Below, one piece after another: positions 7,804-16,033 of a DNA stretch of 64,000 bases. The notes under the pieces were generated by a model. That model had not been told where the DNA came from and did not search any database. It worked only from the letters and a program-made list of their open reading frames with translations. The position numbers and the translations under genes are program-made. Within the stretch, counting starts at the first letter, position 1. The number at the start of each line of letters is the position of its first letter. Location: assembly GCF_900589395.1 (NCBI RefSeq), contig NZ_UUIS01000013.1:31711-95710 (forward strand). The letters are read 5' to 3'. Source of the stretch: Pseudomonas viridiflava. GTDB lineage: Bacteria; Pseudomonadota; Gammaproteobacteria; Pseudomonadales; Pseudomonadaceae.

Positions 7804-9161
7804 GGTTGCACCCTCGGCGCACGCAGCCGTGTTTCACGGGTAAAGCACAGGGAAATCACGGTCACCAGGCCCAGCCCCATCATCATCAGCGAGATCGGCC
7901 AGCTCGCCTGGTAGTGCGCCAGCAGCGCGGTAGCGATCATCGGCGACAAGCCGCCGGCAAACACCGAGGCCACCTCATGCCCCAGCGCCATGCCCGAGTA
8001 GCGCACTTCGGTGCTGAACAACTCGCTCATCAGGCTGGGCTGGGTGCCGATCATTGCCCCGTGGCAGATCGCATTGCCGATCAGGAACGCCAGCCAGATC
8101 CAGGTCGGGTCACGGGTTTCCAGCAACCAGAAGAATGGAAAGGCGACCAGCACCATGCCCAGCGCACCGACCATGTACACCGGCTTGCGCCCGACACGGT
8201 CAGACAGGCGCCCCCAGAACAGCATGGCCACCAGCTCGACGCACATCGATACAGTCACTCCGGCCAGCATGACGCTGTTGGGAATGCCCAGGAACTTGCC
8301 GTACACCAAGGCAAACGCCAGCATGATGTAAGAGCCGCCGTTCTCCGCCACGCGCAAGCCCATGGCCATGAGCACTTCACGAGGATGCTTGCGCAACACT
8401 TCAAGCACCGGCAGGTGCGCGGTCTTGCCGCTGGCTTCGGCTTTCTGGAAGTCTTGGCTTTCCGGCAGGCTGTGACGGATGTAGACGCCCAGGCCGAAAA
8501 TCACGATCGAGATCAGAAAGGGAATGCGCCAGCCCCAGCTCTGGAAATCCTGCTCGGGTAACAGTTGCACCACATAGAACACTGCCGCCGACAGCACAAA
8601 GCCGCCGCCCACGCCGATCTGGCTCAGCGAAGCATAGAACCCGCGTTTTTCCGGGGGCGCCGACTCGCTGATCATCAGCACCCCGCCGCCCCACTCGCCG
8701 CCGGCAGCGATGCCTTGGAGAATGCGCAGCACCAGCAGCAGCGCGGGTGCCCACAAACCGATCTGCGCATAGGTGGGTAACAGACCGATCAGGAACGTGG
8801 CCGCGCCCATGATCGACAAGGTCCAGACCAGCGCGCTCTTGCGCCCGTATTTGTCACCGATATGGCCAAAGATCACACCGCCGAACGGCCGCGCCATGAA
8901 TCCCACGGCAAACCCCGCCATCGCCGCGATGGTGCCGACCAGCGGGTCAGTGCCCTTGGGGAAGAACAGGTCGCCAAAGATCAGCGCGGCGGCGGTGCTG
9001 TAGAGGAAAAAGTCGTACCACTCCAGGGCGTTGCCGGTCACGGAGGCCCAGACTATCTTGCGCAAGGTCTTGTCATCGACCGGAGCGCGGCTTTGTGCAA
9101 GAGATGCGTCGGTCTTGTCTCGTTCATCAGGGTGTATTTCAAGCGAGTGCGTGCGTGTCAT
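7800..9161 (-). CDS. MFS permease of the metabolite:H+ symporter (MHS) type
   Basis: A 453-residue transporter with about 12 hydrophobic segments. The start is the ATG after a CCGGAGATCGCC leader. Signature loops are GHIGDKYGRKSALVW between helices 2 and 3 and the related GRLSDRVGRKPVYMVG in the second half. The early WYDFFLYSTAAALIFGDLFF is typical of the MHS family (ShiA, ProP, KgtP relatives), which import organic acids with protons. Next to an OprD porin and an acyl-CoA ligase it is likely the inner-membrane uptake step for the cluster's substrate. Its end overlaps the thiolase gene by 4 bp. Confidence 0.92.
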   Translation of the reverse strand: MTRTHSLEIHPDERDKTDASLAQSRAPVDDKTLRKIVWASVTGNALEWYDFFLYSTAAALIFGDLFFPKGTDPLVGTIAAMAGFAVGFMARPFGGVIFGHIGDKYGRKSALVWTLSIMGAATFLIGLLPTYAQIGLWAPALLLVLRILQGIAAGGEWGGGVLMISESAPPEKRGFYASLSQIGVGGGFVLSAAVFYVVQLLPEQDFQSWGWRIPFLISIVIFGLGVYIRHSLPESQDFQKAEASGKTAHLPVLEVLRKHPREVLMAMGLRVAENGGSYIMLAFALVYGKFLGIPNSVMLAGVTVSMCVELVAMLFWGRLSDRVGRKPVYMVGALGMVLVAFPFFWLLETRDPTWIWLAFLIGNAICHGAMIGTQPSLMSELFSTEVRYSGMALGHEVASVFAGGLSPMIATALLAHYQASWPISLMMMGLGLVTVISLCFTRETRLRAPRVQP

Positions 9162-9248
9162 GGCGATCTCCGGCAATGACCAATAGTGATCTGCGATGTT
9201 GTTATTGTTGTGGCGTCGTTTTATTGCACGGCAGTAATGGACGTTGCT

Positions 9249-10862
9249 TCAGGCGCGTTTAAGCCTATATCCGGAGCTTTCCAGGTCCCACGCATTGGCG
9301 GTGATCCCCAACTCTCGCAATTTGTACTTTTGTATCTTTCCGTTCTCCGTCTTGGGCAATGTACTGACAAAGTCCAGGTAACGCGGCACAGCGTAATACG
9401 GCAAGCGCGGTTCGCAGAATTGCGTCAGGGCCAGCGGGTCCAGTTGCGCATCGTGCTTGAGCACAATGGCAGCCATGACATCGTCTTCGGCCAGTTCGGA
9501 TTTGACGGCATAGACGGCGGCCACTTCGATGTCCGGATGGCTGAGCAAGACCTGTTCCACCTCGAAGGATGAAATGTTCTCGCCCCGGCGGCGGATGGTG
9601 TCTTTCAGGCGGTCGACGAAACGAAAGTAACCGTCGGCGTCGCGCACCACCCGGTCGCCGGTGTGAAACCAAAGGTTGCGCCAAGCCTCGACGGTCTTTT
9701 CAGGCATGCCGAAATACCCGCAGGCGAACGCAAAGGGCTGGTCGGCCCGCAGGATCAACTCGCCGGGGCAGCCGTCCGCCACCGGCCGGTCATGCTCATC
9801 GACTACCTGAGCACTGAAGCCTTGGGCCAGGTGCCCCATGAAACCCGGGCGCTGCGCCTCGAGCCTGCCACCGATCACCGAATTGGTCTCGGTGGAGCCA
9901 TAGCCGTCGACCAGGCCAATGCCGGTGCGCTGGATGAAGGGCGCATGAAACGGCTCCGGTACGCCCGGCGCCAGGGCCACGCGCACCCGGTGGGCGCGTT
10001 CGTGCTCGTGGGCCGGGCGGCTGAGCAGGATCGGTACCATGGCCCCCAGCACATAAGTGACGGTGGCCCCGGTCTCGACCAAGGCGCCATAGAAGCCACT
10101 GGCCGAAAACCGGCGGTCGGCCACCAGTTGGGCGTCATTCATCAGGGCCTGGAAAAAGGCATTCAGGGCATTGGTGTGAAACAGCGGCAGGCAGGTGTAG
10201 AGCACATCGCCCGGGCGGATACCGAGGTCGCCTCCGGTGTGGGTGCCCCACCAGAAGAACTGCGCATGCGGGCAGATCACGCCCTTGGATAGGCCCGAGG
10301 TGCCCGAGGTGTAGAGGATGACCAGCGGATCGCCATCGTCCAGGCAGGCCGGTTCGGCCTGGCGGGCGTCGCATGGCGGCATCGACTTGACGCCGATGCA
10401 CCCGTGCCAGAGGGCATCGACTGCCTGTTGCGGAGCCACCACCCACAGCGTTTCCAGCGCCAGGGAGGTGCAGTCGAGCGCCTGCAGCACGCCGAGAAAT
10501 GCCTCTTCGGTCACCAGCAGACGGGCACCGCTGTTGGCCAGGATGTGCGTCAGTTGCAGCCCGCGCGAGGCGGTGTTGATCGGCACCGCGATTGCCCCGA
10601 GCCAGCCACAGGCCAGCAGGACTTCCATGAATTCGGCGCGGTTGCCACACATCAGCCCCACCCGGTCACCACGCTTGATGCCATGCGCGGCCAGGACGGC
10701 GGCACGGGCGGCAATCACTTCAACCAGTTGCGCAGCGGTCCAGGTGGTATGGCGATCCGAAAACAATACGGTGTCGCCGCTGCGTTCAATACGCCGGGCC
10801 AACAAGGTGGCCAGTGTTCGCTCTCCACGCTGTTCTTGTTGTCTGGAAACAATACTGTTCAT
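9249..10862 (-). CDS. AMP-forming acyl-CoA synthetase / CoA ligase
   Basis: A 537-residue adenylate-forming enzyme of normal length. The phosphate loop reads LYTSGTSGLSKGV, the adenine-binding motif GYGSTETN, the hinge motif HTGDRVVRDADGYFRFVDRL, and the catalytic Lys near the end is in PKTENGKIQKYKLR. It activates a carboxylic acid with ATP to the acyl-CoA. The overall pattern is closest to CaiC or cyclohexanecarboxylate-type ligases, but the substrate cannot be read. It is the first gene of the minus-strand cluster and starts about 110 bp from the divergent LysR gene, so it is the likely regulated promoter-proximal gene. Confidence 0.93.
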   Translation of the reverse strand: MNSIVSRQQEQRGERTLATLLARRIERSGDTVLFSDRHTTWTAAQLVEVIAARAAVLAAHGIKRGDRVGLMCGNRAEFMEVLLACGWLGAIAVPINTASRGLQLTHILANSGARLLVTEEAFLGVLQALDCTSLALETLWVVAPQQAVDALWHGCIGVKSMPPCDARQAEPACLDDGDPLVILYTSGTSGLSKGVICPHAQFFWWGTHTGGDLGIRPGDVLYTCLPLFHTNALNAFFQALMNDAQLVADRRFSASGFYGALVETGATVTYVLGAMVPILLSRPAHEHERAHRVRVALAPGVPEPFHAPFIQRTGIGLVDGYGSTETNSVIGGRLEAQRPGFMGHLAQGFSAQVVDEHDRPVADGCPGELILRADQPFAFACGYFGMPEKTVEAWRNLWFHTGDRVVRDADGYFRFVDRLKDTIRRRGENISSFEVEQVLLSHPDIEVAAVYAVKSELAEDDVMAAIVLKHDAQLDPLALTQFCEPRLPYYAVPRYLDFVSTLPKTENGKIQKYKLRELGITANAWDLESSGYRLKRA

Positions 10863-10957
10863 GCACTAAATGCCTCTGGTTCATTGCGCCGTTGCAGTTG
10901 TTCCAGAGTGTATGAATGTGTAATCTATCAGTCAAATTCATGTACTTTATTATATTA

Positions 10958-10972
10958 ATAAGTGGTACTTAT
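10958..10972. promoter_or_regulatory. LysR-type T-N11-A dyad in the ligase/lysR divergent region
   Basis: The perfect inverted repeat ATAAGT-GGT-ACTTAT fits the T-N11-A operator shape of LysR-type regulators. It sits directly before the ATG of the lysR gene, in an AT-rich stretch, and is a likely site for autoregulation and control of the ligase cluster. Confidence 0.5.
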
Positions 10973-10976
10973 AAAA

Positions 10977-11882
10977 ATGCGTCACTTGAACGATATTGAC
11001 TTGAATCTGTTGCGCGTCTTTCAGGCCATCATTGAAGAAAAAAGTCTGACCCTGGCGGCCGGTCGGCTGAACCTGACACAACCGGCCGTCAGTTATGCCC
11101 TGGGCCGATTACGCAAGTTGTTTGACGATGCCTTGTTTGTACGCACCCCCGACGGCATGTTACCGACCCAGACCGCCGAACGGCTGGCGGTGCACATCGG
11201 CCGTGCGCTGGCAGCGGTGCGCGATGCCCTGAACGAGACCGAGCCATTCGATTCGGCCAGCAGTGACCGCACCTTTTGCCTGACCCTGTCAGACATTGGC
11301 GAACAGGTATTCTTGCCACCGTTGTGCGAGCGTCTGCAGGCGGTGGCACCGAACATCAGGATTTCATCGGACCTGGTCCCGGTCGGCCTGGTCGAGGAGC
11401 GCATGCGCCTTGGTCAGCTGGATTTCGCCATCGGCAACCTGCCCACGCTCAAGGCCTCGACCAACAGCCTGTCGCTGTTTCACGAGCAATACGCCTGCAT
11501 GACCCGCAAGCGTGAGGGCCTGCCGGCCAGACGGATCAGCGTCGAGGAGTTTCTGGCGATGCAGCACATCAGCGTCACCTCCACCGACAGCAGCCACCTG
11601 GCGATCGAAGACTCACTGGCCGGGCATGGACTCAAGCGCCATATCGCCCTGCGCGTTCCGCACTTCACCGTGATCCCGCAGATTCTGCTGCGCACCGGCT
11701 GGATGGTCACTCTGCCCCACGGGGTCGCACAGGCGCTCAACCACTCCCGGCAATTCAGGATCTACCCGATGCCGGTAGAGCTGCCCGGCTTTGAGTCGAT
11801 GATTCACTGGCATCGCACTTACGACGAAGATTCGGGCAACCAGTGGTTCAGGCAGTTCCTGTACGAGACCTTGCGCCGCTAA
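10977..11882 (+). CDS. LysR-type transcriptional regulator (NahR/DntR-like)
   Basis: A 301-residue regulator. The ATG before RHLNDIDLNLLRVF is chosen; a GTG 15 bp upstream is the alternative, but it would lie inside the dyad. Residues about 5-65 form the winged helix (LNLLRVFQAIIEEKSLTLAA ... LTQPAVSYALGRLRKLFDD), and the remainder is a periplasmic-binding-protein-like inducer domain. The DxNLLxxF start and the LFVRTPDGMLPT stretch resemble the NodD/NahR branch, whose members sense aromatic acids. It is divergent from the catabolic cluster, so it probably activates that cluster on the pathway substrate or an intermediate. Confidence 0.93.
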   Translation: MRHLNDIDLNLLRVFQAIIEEKSLTLAAGRLNLTQPAVSYALGRLRKLFDDALFVRTPDGMLPTQTAERLAVHIGRALAAVRDALNETEPFDSASSDRTFCLTLSDIGEQVFLPPLCERLQAVAPNIRISSDLVPVGLVEERMRLGQLDFAIGNLPTLKASTNSLSLFHEQYACMTRKREGLPARRISVEEFLAMQHISVTSTDSSHLAIEDSLAGHGLKRHIALRVPHFTVIPQILLRTGWMVTLPHGVAQALNHSRQFRIYPMPVELPGFESMIHWHRTYDEDSGNQWFRQFLYETLRR

Positions 11883-12688
11883 AGACTTTTCAGCACTGCC
11901 GCCACAATCGCCTCCGGGCAATCTTCCTGGACCAGGTGGCCGGCGTTGTCGATGAGGATGCACTCACGGTCGCTGATCAGCCGGGCCAGCGCCTGGCCCT
12001 TGACGTAGGGAATCCACTGGTCATTGCGACCCCACAACACGGTGACCGGGCAATCGAGCCGGCCATACAGCCCCTCGATTTCATCGGTATGGACCTGATC
12101 CATCTGCGCAATCTGCCGGTAGAAGGCCGGTTGCCCTACCGCTCCGAGCCAGGGCGCACTGTAGATGTCCAGCGCCTGGGCCGACAACGGCTGGTGCGCA
12201 GCCGTCTGCAAGTAGGCATGCAGAAGCGCGCGATGCATGTAGTCGGGCATACCGGCAAAGGCTTGCTCGTGCAGGCGCACATGCTGGACAAACGGCGAGC
12301 CCCAGGGCGCCAGCGCCACGGCATCGAAGATCGTCAGCGAGGCATAGCGCAGCCCGTTCAGGTAATAGCCACGCAGTGCGGTGGCGCCGCCGAAGTCATG
12401 GGCCAGCACGTCAGGGCGCTCAAGGCCCCAAGCCTGGAACAAGGCGGCCAGCACGCGATTCTGGAGCGCCAGCGAAACGTCCTGGCCGGCGCGCTGTTCG
12501 GACTGGCCATAGCCGACCAAGTCGAAATAGTAGACCGTGCGCCGGTCGGCCAGCAGCGGCACGATCCGGCGCCAGACCTGGGAAGAAAACGGTGTGCCGT
12601 GAATCGCCACCAGGGCAGGCCCCCGGCCCATCTTGCCCCAGCGCACGGCGTTGCCTTCGACCATCAGGGTATTGGGTAAATCAAGCAT
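11879..12688 (-). CDS. Alpha/beta hydrolase with Asp nucleophile (epoxide hydrolase / haloalkane dehalogenase type)
   Basis: A 269-residue alpha/beta hydrolase with the HGxP oxyanion motif (HGTPFSSQVW, residues about 30-39). The nucleophile elbow is AHDFGG, so the nucleophile is Asp rather than Ser. The late acid is in LWGRNDQW, and the His is in DNAGHLVQEDCPE. Asp nucleophile plus HGxP is typical of epoxide hydrolases and haloalkane dehalogenases. It ends convergently with the lysR gene (4-bp overlap) and is divergent from an ArsR-type repressor with a strong palindrome between them, so ArsR control is likely. Confidence 0.88.
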   Translation of the reverse strand: MLDLPNTLMVEGNAVRWGKMGRGPALVAIHGTPFSSQVWRRIVPLLADRRTVYYFDLVGYGQSEQRAGQDVSLALQNRVLAALFQAWGLERPDVLAHDFGGATALRGYYLNGLRYASLTIFDAVALAPWGSPFVQHVRLHEQAFAGMPDYMHRALLHAYLQTAAHQPLSAQALDIYSAPWLGAVGQPAFYRQIAQMDQVHTDEIEGLYGRLDCPVTVLWGRNDQWIPYVKGQALARLISDRECILIDNAGHLVQEDCPEAIVAAVLKSL

Positions 12689-12699
12689 GAGGTCCTCTC

Positions 12700-12729
12700 C
12701 ATATTGTCATTTAGCTAAATGACGATATG
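12700..12729. promoter_or_regulatory. Near-perfect 30-bp palindromic operator between hydrolase and arsR genes
   Basis: The core TCATTTAGCTAAATGA is a perfect palindrome. The symmetry extends to 30 bp (CATAT at the left, ATATG at the right) with one mismatched pair. It fills the gap between two divergent genes and ends on the first possible ATG of the arsR gene. It is the likely ArsR operator controlling both directions. Confidence 0.75.
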
Positions 12730-13062
12730 ATGCCGGGCATGAACCGATCAAGACAAATTACTGCCATGGCCAGCGAGCAGCGTTTGAAGATCCTGCAGCT
12801 GCTGGCGCAACCGCAGGTCCACTTCAATCAACAATGGTCCGCAGACCCGGTCGCATTCGGCGTGTGCATGACCCTGATTGCCGAAGCGCTCGACATCGCC
12901 CAGCCCACGGCCAGCCGGCACCTGGCGATCCTCAAGGAGGCCGGGTTCCTGACCGTGAAAAAACACCTGAAGTGGTCGTATTGCACACGCGACGAAGCCG
13001 CTATCAGCGAGTACCTGCAGTGGCTGGGCGAGCATCTGGCGTTGCAGGTGCGAGGCCGTTAG
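12727..13062 (+). CDS. ArsR-family transcriptional repressor
   Basis: Up to 111 residues. Three ATG codons are possible (12727, 12730, 12739); the one before NRSRQI at 12739 would put the whole palindrome outside the gene and may be the real start. The winged-helix core is ASEQRLKILQLLAQP ... DIAQPTASRHLAILKEAGFL. No metal-binding Cys pair of the ArsR/SmtB type is visible in the recognition helix, so it probably senses a non-metal ligand, perhaps the substrate of the divergent hydrolase. Confidence 0.88.
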   Translation: MMPGMNRSRQITAMASEQRLKILQLLAQPQVHFNQQWSADPVAFGVCMTLIAEALDIAQPTASRHLAILKEAGFLTVKKHLKWSYCTRDEAAISEYLQWLGEHLALQVRGR

Positions 13063-13115
13063 CTGACCCATCCAGGTCATTGTGTGAGGGGGCTCTGGCG
13101 CCATGCCGGACCACC

Positions 13116-13446
13116 GCGACCGCGTGCGAAGCGCTCGCAGACATCTGCGAAACGCCGCACATTTACGACTGCTACGCAGCCGATCGCCGGCAAGCCGCCT
13201 CCCACAGGTCCAGTGTGTGCTGCGCAACAGCGATCCGCCTTGGCTCATACCGTAGGAGCGACCAACGGTCGCGAGTGCAATCTGCAAGCCACTGATACGT
13301 TGAATGTGCTACCCCATTCGCGACCGAGTACGAAGCGCTCGCAGACATTTGCGAAACGCCACACATTTACGACTGCTACGCAGCCGATCGCCGGCAAGCC
13401 GCCTCCCACAGGCCCAGTGTTTGCTGCGCGACAGCGATCCGCCTTG
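13116..13446. repeat. Two direct repeats of 127 bp with REP-like core
   Basis: Copies lie at 13116-13242 and 13320-13446 in the same orientation, with only scattered substitutions. Each contains the Pseudomonas REP-like GCCGGCAAGCCGCCTCCCAC and the block GAAGCGCTCGCAGACAT. The 77-bp spacer carries a further short GTAGGAGCGACC motif. The patch sits between arsR and the esterase gene and has no credible gene. Confidence 0.75.
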
Positions 13447-13522
13447 ACAGGTGCCAAGGCGACAGGTGATCCCTTGCAAATCCAATAGACAATCTCGATA
13501 CGGACATTTCCTGAAAATAAAT

Positions 13523-13577
13523 CTTGCACGCTAAATATATGCGAGCTAAATTGCTAATCACATAGTTAGCGCGCAAG
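13523..13577. promoter_or_regulatory. 12-bp inverted repeat in AT-rich leader of the esterase gene
   Basis: CTTGCACGCTAA at 13523-13534 and TTAGCGCGCAAG at 13566-13577 are inverted copies with one mismatch, in a stretch much more AT-rich than its surroundings, 37 bp before the esterase start. It could be an operator or a leader hairpin. Confidence 0.4.
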
Positions 13578-13613
13578 TATTTATCACGCATCAATTAAAT
13601 CAAGGACATGACC

Positions 13614-14630
13614 ATGAACACTTTTGGCAAGACACTCGCAGGCTCCCTGCTCGCCCTGTCGATGGGTCACGCTTTCGCCGCCGACAGCGGTGTCGAGCAC
13701 ACGACCCAGGCATTCCTCGACGCCCTGAACGCCGGGGGCGGCAAGCCCATCGAGCAGCTTTCGCCAAAAGACGCACGCGCCGTGCTGACCGGCGCACAGG
13801 CCGGGGTCAAGCTGACCTTGCCCAAGGCCAACATCAGCGAAAAGACCATTTCAGTCGATGGCCAGGACATCAGCCTGACCATCGTGCGGCCGGCCGGGGT
13901 CAGGGGCACCCTGCCGGTGTTCATGTATTTCCACGGTGGCGGCTGGGTGCTGGGGGATTTTCCGACCCACGAGCGGCTGGTGCGCGACCTGGTCGAGGGT
14001 TCCGGCGCGGTGGCTGTGTTCGTCAACTACACGCCCTCGCCTGAGGCCCGCTACCCGACCGCGATCAACCAGGCGTATGCCGCGACCCGCTGGGTGGCCG
14101 AGCACGGCCAGGACATCGGCGTGGACGGCAAGCGCCTGGCGGTGGCGGGCAACAGCGTCGGCGGCAACATGGCGGCTGTCGTCAGCCTGATGGCCAAGGA
14201 CAAGGGCACCCCGGCCATCAAGTACCAAGTGCTGCTGTGGCCGGTCACCGATGCCAGCTTCACTACCGGCTCGTACGAGCAATTTGCCGAAGGCCATTTC
14301 CTGACCCGCAACATGATGAAGTGGTTCTGGGACAACTACACCACCGACCCCAAGCAACGCGCCGAGGTCTATGCTTCGCCACTGCGGGCCTCGGTAGAGC
14401 AGTTGAAAGGCCTGCCACCGGCACTGGTGCAGACCGCCAGCGCCGACGTGCTGCGTGACGAAGGCGAGGCCTATGCGCGCAAGCTGGACCAGGCCGGCGT
14501 AGCGGTCACTTCGGTGCGCTACAACGGCATGATTCACGACTACGGCCTGCTGAACGTGGTCAGCCAAGTGCCGGCCGTGCGCTCGGCCATGCTGCAGGCC
14601 TCGCAGGAACTCAAGGTTCACTTGCAGTAA
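13614..14630 (+). CDS. Exported alpha/beta hydrolase of the hormone-sensitive-lipase type (esterase)
   Basis: 338 residues from the second of two ATG codons, which has better spacing to AAGGA. A signal peptide (TFGKTLAGSLLALSMGHAFA) precedes ADSGVEH. The HSL family marks are present: HGGGWVLGD oxyanion motif, GNSVGGN nucleophile elbow, a probable acid in TASADVLRDEGEAYA, and His in GMIHDYGLL. It should hydrolyse short to medium acyl esters in the periplasm or outside the cell. It stands alone, with an AT-rich leader and a stem-loop downstream. Confidence 0.9.
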   Translation: MNTFGKTLAGSLLALSMGHAFAADSGVEHTTQAFLDALNAGGGKPIEQLSPKDARAVLTGAQAGVKLTLPKANISEKTISVDGQDISLTIVRPAGVRGTLPVFMYFHGGGWVLGDFPTHERLVRDLVEGSGAVAVFVNYTPSPEARYPTAINQAYAATRWVAEHGQDIGVDGKRLAVAGNSVGGNMAAVVSLMAKDKGTPAIKYQVLLWPVTDASFTTGSYEQFAEGHFLTRNMMKWFWDNYTTDPKQRAEVYASPLRASVEQLKGLPPALVQTASADVLRDEGEAYARKLDQAGVAVTSVRYNGMIHDYGLLNVVSQVPAVRSAMLQASQELKVHLQ

Positions 14631-14646
14631 TCGACACGCCCGTGTG

Positions 14647-14676
14647 CCAAAGCCCCAAGCCTGAACCGGGCTTTGG
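14647..14676 (+). terminator. Stem-loop after the esterase gene
   Basis: CCAAAGCCC pairs with GGGCTTTGG over a 12-nt loop, 17 bp past the stop codon. The T-tract is weak, so this is a moderate candidate. Confidence 0.5.
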
Positions 14677-14863
14677 TACATCAATCACATAAAGGCGAAC
14701 ATGCCTGCGCGGCCTGAGTAAAACCGCTCACCCTGCTCTATCTGCCCGCCTATACTCCGCCGTCGCCCTGCGCCGGGGCCTGGGTGCCTGAGAGCATTGG
14801 CTATGCATGGTACTGGCCCATAACAGCCGGATCATGCTGTTCGAGTAATACCGGCGGTGTTGT

Positions 14864-16033
14864 TCAGCGCTGATCCTGCGTGCCCTCACCGGCCGTGTCG
14901 ATGCTGATCACCACCGACATCCCCGGCCGCAAGCGCCTGGCCAGTTCCTGCCCGGCGTCCACGCTGATGCGCACCGGAATGCGCTGGGCAATCTTGACGA
15001 AGTTGCCGGTGGCGTTATCGGCCGGCAACAGGCTGAACTCGGAGCCGGTGGCCGGCGAGATGCGCTCGACCCGCCCGGTCAGTTTCTGGTGGTTCAGCGC
15101 GTCCACGGTAAAGCTCACCGGCTGGCCCAGCCGCACATGGGCCATCTGGGTTTCCTTCATGTTGGCGATCACCCACAGCGTGTCAGGCACCAGCGCCATC
15201 AGTTGCGCCCCGGAATTGACATAGGCCCCCAGGCGCACGCCGATCTGTCCCAGTTGCCCGTCGCGCGGCGCGGTGATGCGGGTGTTGTCCAGGTCGATGC
15301 GCGCCAGCTCCACAGCCGCCTGGGCATTGGCGACCTGGGCGGTCAGCGAGTCGCGGTTGACGATCACGGTCTGCAAGTCTTCCCGGGCGATCTGCACGGC
15401 GGCGCGCGCCTCGGCAATGGCGGCCCGGGCTTGCGCGTCGGCGGCACGGGCGACATCCAGCTCGCTGCGTGACACCGAACCATCGGTGACCAGGGCCTGG
15501 TTGCGCTTGAGGTCGGCGGCGGCTTTCTGCCCCTGGGCGATGCTGCTTTGCAGGCTGGCCTCGCGCTGGGCGATGGTGGCCTGGGCGCTGCGCCGTTGTT
15601 GCAGGTTGTTGGCCAGCGCCGCCTCCTGCACACCGACCTGGGCCTGGGCCTGTTCCAGGCGCTGGCGGTAGATGCGGTCATCCAGGCGCACCAGCAGGTC
15701 GCCGGCCTTGACGTGCTGGAAGTCCTGCACCGTCACCTCATGCACATAGCCGCTCAGTTGCGGGCCGATCAGCGTAGTCTGGCCGTGCACTTGGGCGTTT
15801 TCGGTGCTCTGGATCGGGCTGGTAAACGGCGGCAGTTGCCAGGCATACAGCACGATCAGGATGCCACCCAGCGCGATCAGGGCAAACACGGCGGTGGACA
15901 GCACCCGGGCGCGGGTCGAACGCGGCCGGCTGGTGGGTGGCGAGGTCAGCGGCGCGGGCGGCGGGCTGCCGGACGCGGTCGCCGCCGGGGCCGGAGTGGA
16001 TGCAGGTGAGTCGTTGCGGGTGATGTCGTTCAT
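14864..16033 (-). CDS. EmrA/HlyD-type membrane-fusion (periplasmic adaptor) protein
   Basis: 389 residues with a Pro/Ser/Thr-rich cytoplasmic start, one membrane helix (about residues 43-65, VLSTAVFALIALGGILIVLY), then the biotinyl-lipoyl half-motifs (GPQLSGYVHEVTVQDFQHVK) flanking a long alpha-helical hairpin rich in Ala/Gln/Arg, and a beta-barrel part (NTRITAPRDGQLGQIGVRLG ... LWVIANMKETQMAHVRLGQP). It bridges the inner-membrane pump to an outer-membrane channel. The start codon overlaps the end of the upstream MFS gene by 4 bp, so the two are made together. No outer-membrane factor gene is adjacent. Confidence 0.92.
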   Translation of the reverse strand: MNDITRNDSPASTPAPAATASGSPPPAPLTSPPTSRPRSTRARVLSTAVFALIALGGILIVLYAWQLPPFTSPIQSTENAQVHGQTTLIGPQLSGYVHEVTVQDFQHVKAGDLLVRLDDRIYRQRLEQAQAQVGVQEAALANNLQQRRSAQATIAQREASLQSSIAQGQKAAADLKRNQALVTDGSVSRSELDVARAADAQARAAIAEARAAVQIAREDLQTVIVNRDSLTAQVANAQAAVELARIDLDNTRITAPRDGQLGQIGVRLGAYVNSGAQLMALVPDTLWVIANMKETQMAHVRLGQPVSFTVDALNHQKLTGRVERISPATGSEFSLLPADNATGNFVKIAQRIPVRISVDAGQELARRLRPGMSVVISIDTAGEGTQDQR

